Shown here one piece after another: positions 8,850 through 17,384 of a DNA stretch of 64,000 nt. Origin of the DNA: JAEUMY01 sp033764435 (GTDB lineage Bacteria; Pseudomonadota; Gammaproteobacteria; Burkholderiales; Usitatibacteraceae); the NCBI GenBank assembly GCA_033764435.1, contig JANRIX010000007.1, positions 1-64,000 of the forward strand. Reading direction: 5' to 3'. How positions within the stretch are numbered: the stretch's first letter is position 1; each line of letters begins with the position of its first letter. The notes under the pieces were generated by a model. That model was not told the origin of the DNA, searched no databases, and was given only the letters and a program-made list of their open reading frames with translations. Both the position numbers and the translations under genes were made by a program.

Positions 8850-9634
8850 TTTTCGTGCTTGATGTTCAGGGTGATTTCACGGTTGTTGCGGAACAGGTCC
8901 GGATCAGCCGGGGTGGGCCACTGGCGAATGCCAGCGATGGCGCGTTCGATCGAGTCATCATACACGCGGTTCCCCGAGCGCTTGACCACCACCGCCTCGA
9001 AGACAGCACCGGTTACCAGGAGTTTCAGCCTCACCTGGATCTCCGGGGCACCCGTCACCGAGTCCGGCACATTGGCTCTTGAACGGATGAGCGCGCGAAT
9101 CTGGTTGGCCCAGTCGTCAAGAAGTTTCTGCTGACGGGTCGCCGCCGCACGCGCGGCCGCGTCTGCCTCTGCCTTAGCCTTGGCCTCCTGCGCCTTGCGC
9201 GCCTTTTCCTCGGCGAGGCGCTTTTCGTCCTCCTTGCGCTTCTTCTCGTCCGCCTCGCGCTTCTTCTTCTCGGCGGCTTCCTTCTCCTGCTTCTGCTTCT
9301 TCTCTTTTTCCTTTTCCTTCTCGATCTTCTTTTTCAGCTCGATGTCGGCTTTGGAGGGCTGGGGCGGCTCGACCTTGACCGGCTCCGACTTGGGAGGCTC
9401 GGGCTTGGGCTCCACCTTCACTGGCTCAGGCTCGGGCGGTGGCGGCGGTGGCTCGGCCACGGGGACCGTGGGCAGACTACTCCACAGCTCTGCGGTAAGC
9501 GGTATGGGCGCCTTGGTCTGCCAGCTCACCCCGAACACCAGCACGGCGGCAAATCCCGCGTGAACGAGCGCCGCCAGGATGAAGGCCGGCACCTTGCCCG
9601 GTTCGGGACGCTGTTGCAGGGCGGCGGCACTCAT
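8846..9634 (-). CDS. tolA: Tol-Pal system inner-membrane protein TolA
   Basis: Bridges TolQR and TolB/Pal. 262 residues: one membrane helix at about 17-38, a proline-rich stretch with EPPPPPPEPEPVKVEPKPEPPK, a long Lys/Glu/Ala helix (about 95-165) spanning the periplasm, and a TonB-like C-terminal domain (VYDDSIERAIAGIRQWPTP). The order and low-complexity helix are diagnostic although TolA sequence is poorly conserved. Nine nt after tolR. Confidence 0.93.
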   Translation of the reverse strand: MSAAALQQRPEPGKVPAFILAALVHAGFAAVLVFGVSWQTKAPIPLTAELWSSLPTVPVAEPPPPPPEPEPVKVEPKPEPPKSEPVKVEPPQPSKADIELKKKIEKEKEKEKKQKQEKEAAEKKKREADEKKRKEDEKRLAEEKARKAQEAKAKAEADAAARAAATRQQKLLDDWANQIRALIRSRANVPDSVTGAPEIQVRLKLLVTGAVFEAVVVKRSGNRVYDDSIERAIAGIRQWPTPADPDLFRNNREITLNIKHEK

Positions 9635-9643
9635 GAAATCGCG

Positions 9644-10075
9644 TCAGGGATTGGCGGGTTTGACCAGCAGGCCCACACGCTTCACCTGGTTCTGCTGCAA
9701 CACATCCATGACCCGCAGCACTTCCTCGTAGCGCAAATTCTTGTCGGCGGCGATTACGACTGCCAGGTCGGGACGCGCCTTCTGCAATGCCTGGACGCGC
9801 TTCACCAGGTCTCGACGATCAATCGGCTCCTCGTTGCCGCCCGCCTGACGGTCGACCAGCATGATCGAGGCGTCCTTCTTCAACCGCACCTCGAGTGGCG
9901 CTACAGGCGGATTGCCGCTCTGGCCAATGGACGGCAGGTCAATCTGCCCGGGCACCAGCAGCGGCGCGCACACCATGAAGATGATGAGCAGCACCAGCAT
10001 CACGTCGATGTACGGCACGACGTTGATGTCACTCATGGCCCTGCGGCCACGACGGCGCCGGGAGTAGGTGGCCAT
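9644..10075 (-). CDS. tolR: proton-motive-force subunit TolR
   Basis: ExbD/TolR family, 143 residues. A single membrane helix follows MSDINVVPYIDVMLVLLI, which contains the conserved Asp of the proton channel; the periplasmic part ends VKRVGLLVKP. The ATG at 10075 overlaps the tolQ stop by one base (TGATG), which fixes the start although the frame stays open further upstream. Confidence 0.96.
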   Translation of the reverse strand: MATYSRRRRGRRAMSDINVVPYIDVMLVLLIIFMVCAPLLVPGQIDLPSIGQSGNPPVAPLEVRLKKDASIMLVDRQAGGNEEPIDRRDLVKRVQALQKARPDLAVVIAADKNLRYEEVLRVMDVLQQNQVKRVGLLVKPANP

Positions 10076-10752
10076 CAGCCCGCCTGCCTCTGCAGGATGT
10101 TGGTGACCTCCTCCATGAAGCTCTCGTAGCGATTGGCGAGTCGGTCGATCTGCGCGGTGAAGCGGTTGTAGGCGATCACGGCCGGGAGGGCGGCGAAGAG
10201 GCCGATGGCGGTAGCGATGAGCGCCTCGGCAATGCCGGGCGCCACCGAGGCCAGGGTGGCCTGCGCGACATTCGACAGGCTGCGGAAGGCGTGCATGATG
10301 CCCCACACCGTACCCAGCAGGCCGATGTACGGGCTCACCGAGCCCACTGTGGCAAGGAAGGAGAGATGCGACTCGAGGTGGTCGAGTTCGCGCTGGAACG
10401 TGGCCTTCATGGCGCGGCGCACGCCGTCCATCAGCGCGCCGATGTCGCCGCCCGCACGATTCTTCGACTTCATGAACTCCTTGAAGCCGGCTGCGAATAT
10501 TCGCTCCATGCCTTCAATCTCGTCGGCGCGGTTGCTGGCGTTCTGGTAGATGCCCACGAGATCATTGCCGCCCCAGAAGTGCGCCTCGAACTCGTCCGCC
10601 TCGATGCGCGCGCGGCGCAGGGTGAAGAGCTTCATGAAGATGTACCACCAGGACATCAGCGACGCCAACACCAGGATGCCCATCACGATTTTCACCACGA
10701 GGCTCGCCTGCATCACGAGCTGGATGAGTTCCATGTCTTGCGAAACGTTCAA
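10075..10752 (-). CDS. tolQ: proton-motive-force subunit TolQ
   Basis: MotA/TolQ/ExbB family, 225 residues with three membrane helices at about 13-37, 135-156 and 168-190. Conserved segments are VSPYIGLLGTVWGIMHAF and GIAEALIATAIGLFAALPAV. With TolR it energises TolA. Start overlaps the ybgC stop by 4 bp. One palindrome copy falls in the cytoplasmic loop, read ERIFAA. Confidence 0.97.
   Translation of the reverse strand: MNVSQDMELIQLVMQASLVVKIVMGILVLASLMSWWYIFMKLFTLRRARIEADEFEAHFWGGNDLVGIYQNASNRADEIEGMERIFAAGFKEFMKSKNRAGGDIGALMDGVRRAMKATFQRELDHLESHLSFLATVGSVSPYIGLLGTVWGIMHAFRSLSNVAQATLASVAPGIAEALIATAIGLFAALPAVIAYNRFTAQIDRLANRYESFMEEVTNILQRQAG
10493..10504. repeat. palindrome GCGAATATTCGC, copy 6
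   Basis: Exact 12-mer in tolQ; the rare third phase (CGA ATA TTC), read ERIFAA, which forces the rare Ile codon ATA. Confidence 0.9.
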
Positions 10753-11219
10753 GTCGCCGCCTCCAGTTTTTTGGCCAGTTCCTCGGGAATTGCAACGGGC
10801 TTGAAGCCCTCCACGCTGACACAGGCAATGGTCACCCGCGCACGCACCAGCACATCATCGACATCGTTGCGGATCTCCTGATGGAAGATCACCCGCACCT
10901 TGCCCACCTGCTCCACCTGAACACCGACCGCAAGACTGTCGTCAAGTTTCGCCGGACGCACGAAATCGGCCGCGATACCCGAAGCCACGAAGACCACGCC
11001 ATGCTTCTTCGCCAGCATCTGGTGGGTGAAGCCAAGCTTGCGCAGCCACTCGGTGCGCGCACGCTCGAGGAATTTCAGATACTCGGCGTGGTAGACCACA
11101 CCGCCCGCATCCGTGTTTTCAAAGTAGACACGGATAGGAAACGCGAAACCGAACAAATCGGGTTGCAGCAGCGGCTTGGCGGCGGCACGGCGGGCGGATT
11201 TGGGCACGGTGCTGGGCAT
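10749..11219 (-). CDS. ybgC: acyl-CoA thioesterase YbgC
   Basis: Hotdog-fold thioesterase normally heading the tol-pal operon. 156 residues; the catalytic region is ENTDAGGVVYHAEYLKFLE with the active Asp in the NTDAGG loop. About 25 extra residues precede the fold. Overlaps tolQ by 4 bp and ruvB by 1 bp, tying the Holliday-junction genes to the tol genes in one transcript. Confidence 0.94.
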   Translation of the reverse strand: MPSTVPKSARRAAAKPLLQPDLFGFAFPIRVYFENTDAGGVVYHAEYLKFLERARTEWLRKLGFTHQMLAKKHGVVFVASGIAADFVRPAKLDDSLAVGVQVEQVGKVRVIFHQEIRNDVDDVLVRARVTIACVSVEGFKPVAIPEELAKKLEAAT

Positions 11220-12256
11220 CAGAACAGCTCACCTTCGTTTCGCCCGGATGAGGGCATGCCGGCAATGCCGAAGTGCTGGTAGGCGAGTGGTGTGGCCATG
11301 CGGCCGCGCGGCGTGCGCTGCAGATAACCCTGCTGGATCAGGAAGGGTTCCAGCACATCCTCGATGGTGTCGCGCTCTTCGCCAATGGCGGCCGCCAGGT
11401 TCTCGACGCCGACCGGGCCGCCGTTGAATTTCTCGATCACCGCCAGGAGCAGCTTGCGGTCCATCAGATCGAGGCCGATGGCATCGACATCCAGCATGCG
11501 CAGTGCCGTGTCGGCCACCGCCTTGGTCACCTTGCCATCGGCCTTGACCTCCGCATAGTCGCGCACGCGTCTCAACAGGCGGTTGGCGATGCGCGGCGTG
11601 CCGCGGGCGCGCGCCGCGATTTCCAGCGCGCCATCGTCCGCCATGTCCACGCCCAGCAGGGTCGCGGAGCGCGCGACGATGGTCTGCAACTCAGCCGCGT
11701 TGTAGAACTCCAGCCGCGCGACGATGCCGAAACGGTCACGCAGCGGATTGGTCAGCATCCCGGCGCGCGTGGTGGCGCCGACCAGCGTGAAGGGCGGCAG
11801 ATCGAGTTTCACCGATCGGGCTGCGGGACCTTCGCCGATCATGATGTCGAGCTGGTAGTCCTCCAGCGCGGGGTAGAGAATCTCTTCGACCACCGGGTTC
11901 AGGCGGTGGATTTCATCGATGAAGAGCACGTCATGCGGCTCGAGATTGGTGAGCAGCGCAGCCAGATCGCCGGCACGTTCCAGCACCGGACCGGAAGTCT
12001 GTTTCAGGTTCACGCCCATCTCGCGGGCAATGATGTGCGCGAGCGTGGTCTTGCCCAGCCCCGGCGGGCCGAAGAGCAGCGTGTGGTCCAGCGATTCCTT
12101 GCGCGTGCGCGCCGCCTCGATGAAGATCGAAAGCTGGTCGCGGATTTTTTGCTGCCCCACATACTCGGCCAGCAACTTGGGCCGCAGCGCGCGCTCGGCG
12201 GCCTCTTCAGCCGGTGACGAGGGCTTGGGCGAGATGAAGCGGTCTTCTTCGATCAT
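11219..12256 (-). CDS. ruvB: Holliday junction branch migration ATPase RuvB
   Basis: AAA+ motor of the RuvAB resolvasome, 345 residues. Walker A is GPPGLGKTTLAHI, Walker B is FIDEIHRLNPVVEE, sensor 1 is VGATTRAGML, and the C-terminal winged helix is RTPRGRMATPLAYQHFG. Full length. Six nt after ruvA. Confidence 0.98.
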   Translation of the reverse strand: MIEEDRFISPKPSSPAEEAAERALRPKLLAEYVGQQKIRDQLSIFIEAARTRKESLDHTLLFGPPGLGKTTLAHIIAREMGVNLKQTSGPVLERAGDLAALLTNLEPHDVLFIDEIHRLNPVVEEILYPALEDYQLDIMIGEGPAARSVKLDLPPFTLVGATTRAGMLTNPLRDRFGIVARLEFYNAAELQTIVARSATLLGVDMADDGALEIAARARGTPRIANRLLRRVRDYAEVKADGKVTKAVADTALRMLDVDAIGLDLMDRKLLLAVIEKFNGGPVGVENLAAAIGEERDTIEDVLEPFLIQQGYLQRTPRGRMATPLAYQHFGIAGMPSSGRNEGELF

Positions 12257-12262
12257 GGCGCT

Positions 12263-12841
12263 TTATGAACGTGCCAGAAGTTTGAGCGCCTGGCGGATGC
12301 CGTCGGCAACAGACAGATCGGCGGGCAATTGCTTGATGGCCGACAGGGCCTCGCGGTCATTGTAGCCAAGGGACAGCAGCGCATTGAGCACGTCATTACC
12401 CTTGGGCGCGGGTGAGCCTGCCGCTGTTGCGGGCAGCGCTGCGACCACCTTGTCCTTCAGCTCCAGCAGGAGACGCTCCGCAGTCTTCTTGCCGATGCCG
12501 GGCACCCGCACCAGCATGGCCGTGTCCTGCGTGGCCACGGCCGCGGCAAGATCGTTGACCGAGAGACCGGACAAGACGGCCAGCGCAACTTTGGGGCCAA
12601 CGCCGCTCACCTTCAGCAATTGCCGGAACGTGGCGCGCTCCGCATCCGAACCGAAGCCGTAAAGCAGGTGCGCATCCTCGCGGACGATAAGTTGGGTGTG
12701 CAACGTCACCTTCTCACCCGTGGCAGGCAAGTGATAGAACGTGCTCATGGGCACGTCGATCTCGTAGCCCACGCCGTTCACGTCCACCACGACCTGCGGC
12801 GGATTCTTCTCGGCCAGGACGCCCGTGATGCGCCCGATCAT
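12263..12841 (-). CDS. ruvA: Holliday junction DNA-binding protein RuvA
   Basis: 192 residues: OB-fold start MIGRITGVLAEK, two helix-hairpin-helix motifs (LLKVSGVGPKVALAVL and LVRVPGIGKKTAERLL), and a C-terminal domain that contacts RuvB (LNALLSLGYNDREA). Overlaps ruvC by 4 bp. Confidence 0.98.
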   Translation of the reverse strand: MIGRITGVLAEKNPPQVVVDVNGVGYEIDVPMSTFYHLPATGEKVTLHTQLIVREDAHLLYGFGSDAERATFRQLLKVSGVGPKVALAVLSGLSVNDLAAAVATQDTAMLVRVPGIGKKTAERLLLELKDKVVAALPATAAGSPAPKGNDVLNALLSLGYNDREALSAIKQLPADLSVADGIRQALKLLARS

Positions 12842-13398
12842 GCCGGCCCGCCGATGAGCCGTCCGCCGCGCATGCGATAGCCGCGCGTGGAGAATCCGCC
12901 CAGGCCAATGCCGCCATGGGCGTGGCAGATGGCGCAGGCCAACGCATCGGCCGAATCGGGACTGGGATAGCCCGGCAGTCCCAGCAAGCGCTTGACCATT
13001 TCCTGAACCTGTTCTTTCTTGGCGTGCCCGTTGCCGACCACGGATTGCTTCACCTGCAGCGCGGTGTATTCGGCAACAGGCAGGTCGTGATGCACGGCCG
13101 CGCAGATGGCGGCCCCGCGTGCCTGGCCCAGCAGCAGCGTGGATTGCGGGTTGACGTTCACGAACACGATTTCGATGGCGACTTCAGTCGGGGCATGGCG
13201 GTCGATGACTTCCTCGACGGAATGCAGGATGCTCTTCAGCCTCAGCGGCAGCGACTCTTTCTCGGTGGACTTGATGCAGCCCGAGGTCACGTACTGGAGC
13301 TTGTTGCCCGCTTTTTCGATCACGCCATAGCCGGTGACCCGCAGCCCGGGATCGATGCCGAGGATGCGAATATTCGCAGTGGCGGTGGACAGGGTCAC
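12838..13398 (-). CDS. ruvC: crossover junction endonuclease RuvC
   Basis: Resolves Holliday junctions. 186 residues with the catalytic acids in ILGIDPGLRVTGYG, VAIEIVFVN and PDSADALACAICHAH. The reading frame starts MTLSTATANIRILGIDPG; a palindrome copy encodes ANIR just before the first catalytic strand, so the extra N-terminal residues here are supplied by the repeat. Confidence 0.97.
   Translation of the reverse strand: MTLSTATANIRILGIDPGLRVTGYGVIEKAGNKLQYVTSGCIKSTEKESLPLRLKSILHSVEEVIDRHAPTEVAIEIVFVNVNPQSTLLLGQARGAAICAAVHHDLPVAEYTALQVKQSVVGNGHAKKEQVQEMVKRLLGLPGYPSPDSADALACAICHAHGGIGLGGFSTRGYRMRGGRLIGGPA
13366..13377. repeat. palindrome GCGAATATTCGC, copy 7
   Basis: Exact 12-mer with extended T...A flanks (14-bp palindrome) at the 5' end of ruvC; read ANIR. 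Confidence 0.9.
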
Positions 13399-13739
13399 TG
13401 CGGTGCGTCCCCCAGGACCACCGCCGTGCCGGTGACGGACACCAGCACCAGCCCTTTGCCGCTGCCGTGAATGACGTAGTTGATGCTGGTGCCGACCAGC
13501 GCATTGCCGCCGGCCTGCTGCACGCCTTGCATCACCGCCTTCAGTGCCGAGTCGCGCGCGCTGGGAATGACCTTGTGATACGCGTCGGAGAACGACTTGG
13601 TGCCGGGCGTGAAGGTGACCACATCCACTTCCGAGCTCGCCTCGCCGGTCACGATGCCGAGATAGCGCTCGATGCGCCGCCCCTCGACCGTGGGCGTCGT
13701 GGTGATCAGGACGTTCAGCCGGTTTTCGGTCACGGCCAC
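13395..13739 (-). CDS. YbjQ-like heavy-metal-binding domain protein (UPF0145)
   Basis: 114 residues matching the YbjQ fold: ITTTPTVEGRRIERYLGIVTGEA at the start, a helix with ARDSALKAVMQGVQQAGGNALVG, and a final strand VLVSVTGTAVVL. The family forms oligomers and has no settled function. Its place between yebC and ruvC, overlapping ruvC by 4 bp, is unusual; the sequence gives no clue to a DNA-repair role. Confidence 0.85.
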   Translation of the reverse strand: MAVTENRLNVLITTTPTVEGRRIERYLGIVTGEASSEVDVVTFTPGTKSFSDAYHKVIPSARDSALKAVMQGVQQAGGNALVGTSINYVIHGSGKGLVLVSVTGTAVVLGDAPQ

Positions 13740-13743
13740 GCGG

Positions 13744-14481
13744 TCACGCGCTTTCCGACTCAGGCATCACTGCGGACGTGTACACCTCCTGGACATCGTC
13801 CAGACCCTCCAGTGCGTCCAGCAGCTTCTGCATCTTCACCGCATCGTCTCCCGAGAGCTCGGTCTCGTTGGTCGACTTCATGGTGACTTCACCGAATTCG
13901 GCCTTCAGCCCCGCCTTCTCCAGCGCCGCTTTCACCGCGGAAAAATCATAGGGACCGGTCACGACCTCGAAGCTGCCGTCCTCGTTGGTGATGACATCCT
14001 CGGCGCCGGCTTCCAGCGCCGCTTCCATGAGCTTGTCCTCATTCGTGCCGGGCGCGAACATGAGCTGGCCGCAGTGCTTGAACAGGAAGGCCACCGAGCC
14101 GTCAGTGCCCATGTTGCCGCCGTACTTGCTGAAGGCATGGCGCACTTCGGCCACGGTGCGCGTGCGGTTGTCGGTCATGGTGTCGACGATGATGGCGGCA
14201 CCGCCAATGCCATAGCCCTCGTAGCGGATTTCCTCGTAATTCACCCCTTCCAGTCCGCCGGTGCCGCGTTTGATGGCGCGTTCAACGGTGTCCTTCGGCA
14301 TGTTGTTGTCGAAGGCCTTGTCCATTGCCAGCCTGAGGCGAGGGTTCGAACCGGGGTCGCCGCCGCCCAGGCGGGACGCCACCGTGATTTCCTTGATGAG
14401 GCGGGTGAAGATCTTGCCGCGCTTGGCATCCTGGCGACCTTTGCGATGCTGGATGTTGGCCCACTTGGAATGTCCTGCCAT
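13744..14481 (-). CDS. yebC: YebC/PmpR-family protein
   Basis: 245 residues starting MAGHSKWANIQHRKGRQDAK, the family signature, so the ATG at 14481 is chosen although the frame is open far upstream. Other conserved parts are IRYEGYGIGGAAIIVD and GSVAFLFKHCGQL. YebC proteins act as transcription regulators and help ribosomes past proline stretches. First gene of the long minus-strand series leading into ruvCAB and tol. Confidence 0.97.
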   Translation of the reverse strand: MAGHSKWANIQHRKGRQDAKRGKIFTRLIKEITVASRLGGGDPGSNPRLRLAMDKAFDNNMPKDTVERAIKRGTGGLEGVNYEEIRYEGYGIGGAAIIVDTMTDNRTRTVAEVRHAFSKYGGNMGTDGSVAFLFKHCGQLMFAPGTNEDKLMEAALEAGAEDVITNEDGSFEVVTGPYDFSAVKAALEKAGLKAEFGEVTMKSTNETELSGDDAVKMQKLLDALEGLDDVQEVYTSAVMPESESA

Positions 14482-14587
14482 GATCGTGATTCCGGATGAG
14501 AAACGGATTGAAAACTGAGTGCGTAATGTTACCATCCACTCACTTAATTTCCGTCCCAGCCAGCCTCTTCGACACGATTTCTGCGCC

Positions 14588-16117
14588 ATGGCCGATCCCC
14601 TGCTCATCGCTCGTTCGCCCGCCAACTCTGCCGAGAAGGAGCCCCTCGACCTGACCCTGCTGCCGCAACTGGCCAACCGCCATGGTCTGATCACCGGCGC
14701 GACCGGCACGGGCAAGACGGTGACCCTGCAAAGCCTGGCCGAAAGCTTTTCGAAAATCGGCGTGCCTGTCTTCATGGCGGACGTGAAAGGCGACCTCACC
14801 GGCATCAGCCAGCAGGGCAGCCTGAGTCCCAAGCTGGCCGCCGTGTTGCAGGAGCGCGGACTGGAAGCACCCGAACCGCTCGCATGCCCCGTCACGCTCT
14901 GGGATGTGTTCGGTGAGCAAGGCCACCCGGTGCGCGCCACCATCTCGGACATGGGCCCCTTGCTCCTGGCGCGGATGCTGGATCTCAATGAAACCCAGGC
15001 CGGTGTCCTGAACCTGGTGTTCAAGATCGCGGATGACCACGGTCTGCTCCTGCTTGACCTGAAAGATCTGCGCGCCATGCTGCAATTCGTGGCCGACAAC
15101 GCGAGCCAGTTCACGACCCAGTACGGCAACATCAGCAGCGCCAGCGCGGGCGCCATCCAGCGCGGCCTCTTGCAACTGGAGACGCAGGGCGGCGACAAGT
15201 TCTTCGGCGAGCCCATGCTCAATATCGAGGACCTGATGCAGACCGCCGGCGGCAAGGGCGTGATCAACATTCTCGCGGCAGACAAGCTGCTGACGTCGCC
15301 GCGACTCTACGCCACGTTCCTGCTATGGTTGCTGTCCGAGCTCTTCGAGTTGCTGCCGGAAGTGGGTGACCCGGACAAGCCCAAGCTTGTCTTCTTCTTC
15401 GACGAAGCCCATCTGCTGTTCAATGACGCACCGAAAATCCTGCTGGAGCGGATTGAACTGGTGGTTCGATTGGTGCGGTCCAAAGGCGTGGGCGTGTATT
15501 TCGTCACCCAGAACCCGGTCGACATTCCGGATACGGTGCTGGCCCAGCTTGGCAACCGGGTGCAGCATGCACTGCGCGCGTTCACCCCGCGCGACCAGAA
15601 GGCCGTCAAGGCCACCGCCCAGACCATGCGCCCGCGAGCCGGGCTGAACATTGAGGCCGCCATCACCGAACTCGCCGTCGGCGAGGCGCTGGTGAGCCTG
15701 CTGGACGCCAAAGGCCGCCCGAGTGAAACGGCGCGCGCCTACGTGTTCCCGCCAGGCAGCCAGATCGGACCGATCACCCCCCAGCAACGGCAGGCGCTGC
15801 TCGCCAACTCATTGGTGGCGGGCGTGTACGAAAAGGCGGTGGACCGCGAATCTGCGTACGAGAAGCTCAAGGTGCGCGCCGAGGCGCAGCCACCCGCTGC
15901 CGGGCAGCCAGGGGCGGCCACCGGTGCAACCAAAGAGAGCGGCGGCTTTATGGGTGGCCTGAATGACCTGCTGTTTGGCACCACCGGACCGCGCGGTGGC
16001 AAGCAGGACGGGCTGGTGCAGACCGCGGCCAAATCGGCTGTGCGCACCATGGGCACCACCATCGGCCGGGAAATCCTCCGCGGCGTACTGGGTTCCATCA
16101 CCGGCAAACGCAGGTAG
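14588..16117 (+). CDS. HerA-like ATPase, DUF853 family (YjgR type)
   Basis: 509 residues from ATG 14588 (MADPLLIARSPAN). Walker A is ITGATGTGKTVTLQ, Walker B is LVFFFDEAHLLF, and an arginine-finger region follows. The C-terminal part is low-complexity with GGFMGGLNDLLFGTTGPRGG and ends in a basic helix. The family resembles HerA/FtsK DNA pumps, but its role is not established. Divergent from yebC with 106 bp between them. An earlier in-frame ATG at 14519 is less likely because it precedes the conserved start by 23 residues. Confidence 0.9.
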   Translation: MADPLLIARSPANSAEKEPLDLTLLPQLANRHGLITGATGTGKTVTLQSLAESFSKIGVPVFMADVKGDLTGISQQGSLSPKLAAVLQERGLEAPEPLACPVTLWDVFGEQGHPVRATISDMGPLLLARMLDLNETQAGVLNLVFKIADDHGLLLLDLKDLRAMLQFVADNASQFTTQYGNISSASAGAIQRGLLQLETQGGDKFFGEPMLNIEDLMQTAGGKGVINILAADKLLTSPRLYATFLLWLLSELFELLPEVGDPDKPKLVFFFDEAHLLFNDAPKILLERIELVVRLVRSKGVGVYFVTQNPVDIPDTVLAQLGNRVQHALRAFTPRDQKAVKATAQTMRPRAGLNIEAAITELAVGEALVSLLDAKGRPSETARAYVFPPGSQIGPITPQQRQALLANSLVAGVYEKAVDRESAYEKLKVRAEAQPPAAGQPGAATGATKESGGFMGGLNDLLFGTTGPRGGKQDGLVQTAAKSAVRTMGTTIGREILRGVLGSITGKRR

Positions 16118-16121
16118 CACT

Positions 16122-16133
16122 GCGAATATTCGC
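16122..16133. repeat. palindrome GCGAATATTCGC, copy 8 (intergenic)
   Basis: Exact 12-mer with T...A flanks in the 45-nt gap between the HerA-like gene and slmA, 30 bp before the slmA start. Confidence 0.9.
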
Positions 16134-16162
16134 AAGCACTCGCAATAGAGGGAGACGACAAC

Positions 16163-16741
16163 ATGCCTAAGGCGCAGCGCGGCGAACGCCGCAACCAGAT
16201 CCTGCAAACCCTGGCAGAAATGCTGCAGGACCCCAAGGGTGAAAAGATCACCACCGCGCTGCTCGCGAAAAAGCTCGACGTCTCCGAAGCTGCGCTGTAT
16301 CGCCACTTCGCCAGCAAGGCCCAGATGTATGAAGGCCTCATCGAATTCATCGAGACCAGCATCTTCTCGCTGGTGAACAAGATCCAGTCCGAAGAGCCTG
16401 CCGGCATGAAGCAGCTGGAAGCGCTGATGGCCATGCTGCTCACCTTCGCGCAGAAGAATCCCGGCATGGTGCGCGTGCTCATCGGCGACGCACTGGTAAA
16501 CGAGGATGACCGCCTGCAGGCGCGCATCAATCAATTGCATGACCGCATCGAGGCGTCGCTCCGCCAGAGTGCCCGCCAGGCCGTGACCGATCAGGCACTG
16601 CCCGCCAACTGGGACATCAACGCCTACGCCAATACCCTCCTCGCCTTCGCGACCGGGCGCTGGCACCAGTTCGCCAAGTCCGGGTTCAAGCGCATGCCGC
16701 TGGACATGTGGGGGGCACAGTGGCCGGTGTTCGCGGCCTGA
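16163..16741 (+). CDS. slmA: nucleoid occlusion factor SlmA (TetR family)
   Basis: 192 residues. The N-terminal helix-turn-helix covers about residues 10-60, with RNQILQTLAEML, TTALLAKKLDVSEAALYRHF and SKAQMYEGLIEFIE, all typical of SlmA rather than generic TetR. The C-terminal region holds RWHQFAKSGFKRMP. In E. coli SlmA binds a 12-bp palindrome (GTGAGTACTCAC) and blocks FtsZ rings over the nucleoid. The iterated palindrome of this window, also 12 bp, differs from that site only by four transitions, and one copy lies 30 bp before this gene. Confidence 0.92.
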   Translation: MPKAQRGERRNQILQTLAEMLQDPKGEKITTALLAKKLDVSEAALYRHFASKAQMYEGLIEFIETSIFSLVNKIQSEEPAGMKQLEALMAMLLTFAQKNPGMVRVLIGDALVNEDDRLQARINQLHDRIEASLRQSARQAVTDQALPANWDINAYANTLLAFATGRWHQFAKSGFKRMPLDMWGAQWPVFAA

Positions 16742-16765
16742 CGCACTGACCCGGCATCGCTAATC

Positions 16766-17341
16766 ATGCTCACCGTTCTGGAAACAGAGCGGCTGATCCT
16801 CAAACCGCTGGCGCCAGGCATGGAGCGCGCCATGATCGAGTATCAGCAATCCAACGAAGCGCACTTCCGTCCATGGAACCCGCCGCCTGTGCCTGGCGAA
16901 TATTCGCTGGAGCGCTGGAGCGCGCAATGCGCGCAGTCAGCCGCGGATTTTGAGGCCGGACGCGGTTACCGCTTCATCGCGTTCAGGCGGGACGTACCGG
17001 ACCAGCCCATCGCGGTCGCCAACTACAGCCAGGTCTCGCGCGGCCCCTTCCAGGCATGCTTCCTCGGCTACCAGATCGACCGTCATTGCGAGGGCAAAGG
17101 GTTCATGCGCGAAGCGCTTGTCGCAGGCAACCGCTTCATATTCGAGACTGCACGACTGCATCGCATCCACGCAAACTACGTCCCTGCGAATATTCGCAGT
17201 GGCCGGCTCCTGGCCAGGCTGGGCTTCACCATAGAAGGCTATGCCAAGGACTATCTGTTCATCGACGGCGCATGGCGGGACCATGTGCTGACCTCGCTCA
17301 CTCATCGACACTTCGACACCGGCTGGCTGATGCCGAAATGA
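16766..17341 (+). CDS. rimJ: RimJ-type ribosomal-protein N-acetyltransferase
   Basis: 191-residue GNAT protein. MLTVLETERLILKPL is the entry strand, LGYQIDRHCEGKGFMREAL the acetyl-CoA-binding region, RLHRIHANY and ARLGFTIEGYAKDYLFI the conserved C-terminal half, all as in RimJ (S5 N-terminal alanine acetylation). Two palindrome copies lie in this single gene, read PGEYSL and PANIRS; the second replaces the usual YMPHNKRSG-like segment. Confidence 0.87.
   Translation: MLTVLETERLILKPLAPGMERAMIEYQQSNEAHFRPWNPPPVPGEYSLERWSAQCAQSAADFEAGRGYRFIAFRRDVPDQPIAVANYSQVSRGPFQACFLGYQIDRHCEGKGFMREALVAGNRFIFETARLHRIHANYVPANIRSGRLLARLGFTIEGYAKDYLFIDGAWRDHVLTSLTHRHFDTGWLMPK
16896..16907. repeat. palindrome GCGAATATTCGC, copy 9
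   Basis: Exact 12-mer in rimJ; read GEYSL. Confidence 0.9.
17186..17197. repeat. palindrome GCGAATATTCGC, copy 10
   Basis: Exact 12-mer with T...A flanks in rimJ, 290 bp after copy 9 and in a different codon phase (ANIR). Confidence 0.9.
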
Positions 17342-17342
17342 A

Positions 17343-17364
17343 AATGCCACCCGAAGGTGGCATT
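17343..17364. terminator. convergent terminator between rimJ and fccB
   Basis: Perfect stem AATGCCACC / GGTGGCATT with a CGAA tetraloop, directly after the rimJ stop and 20 nt from the end of the convergent flavoprotein gene. Confidence 0.75.
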
Positions 17365-17384
17365 GTCATTGAAGCGGACAACAC

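Noticed and set aside
9180..9563. Phe/Ser-rich plus-strand frame opposite tolA
   Set aside because: Mirror image of the Lys/Glu-rich TolA helix, not a gene.
13744..15285. Long open frame extending yebC upstream to about 513 codons on the minus strand
   Set aside because: The extension lies antisense to the HerA-like gene, and the yebC family starts at MAGHSKWANIQ (14481). It is a GC-rich shadow frame.
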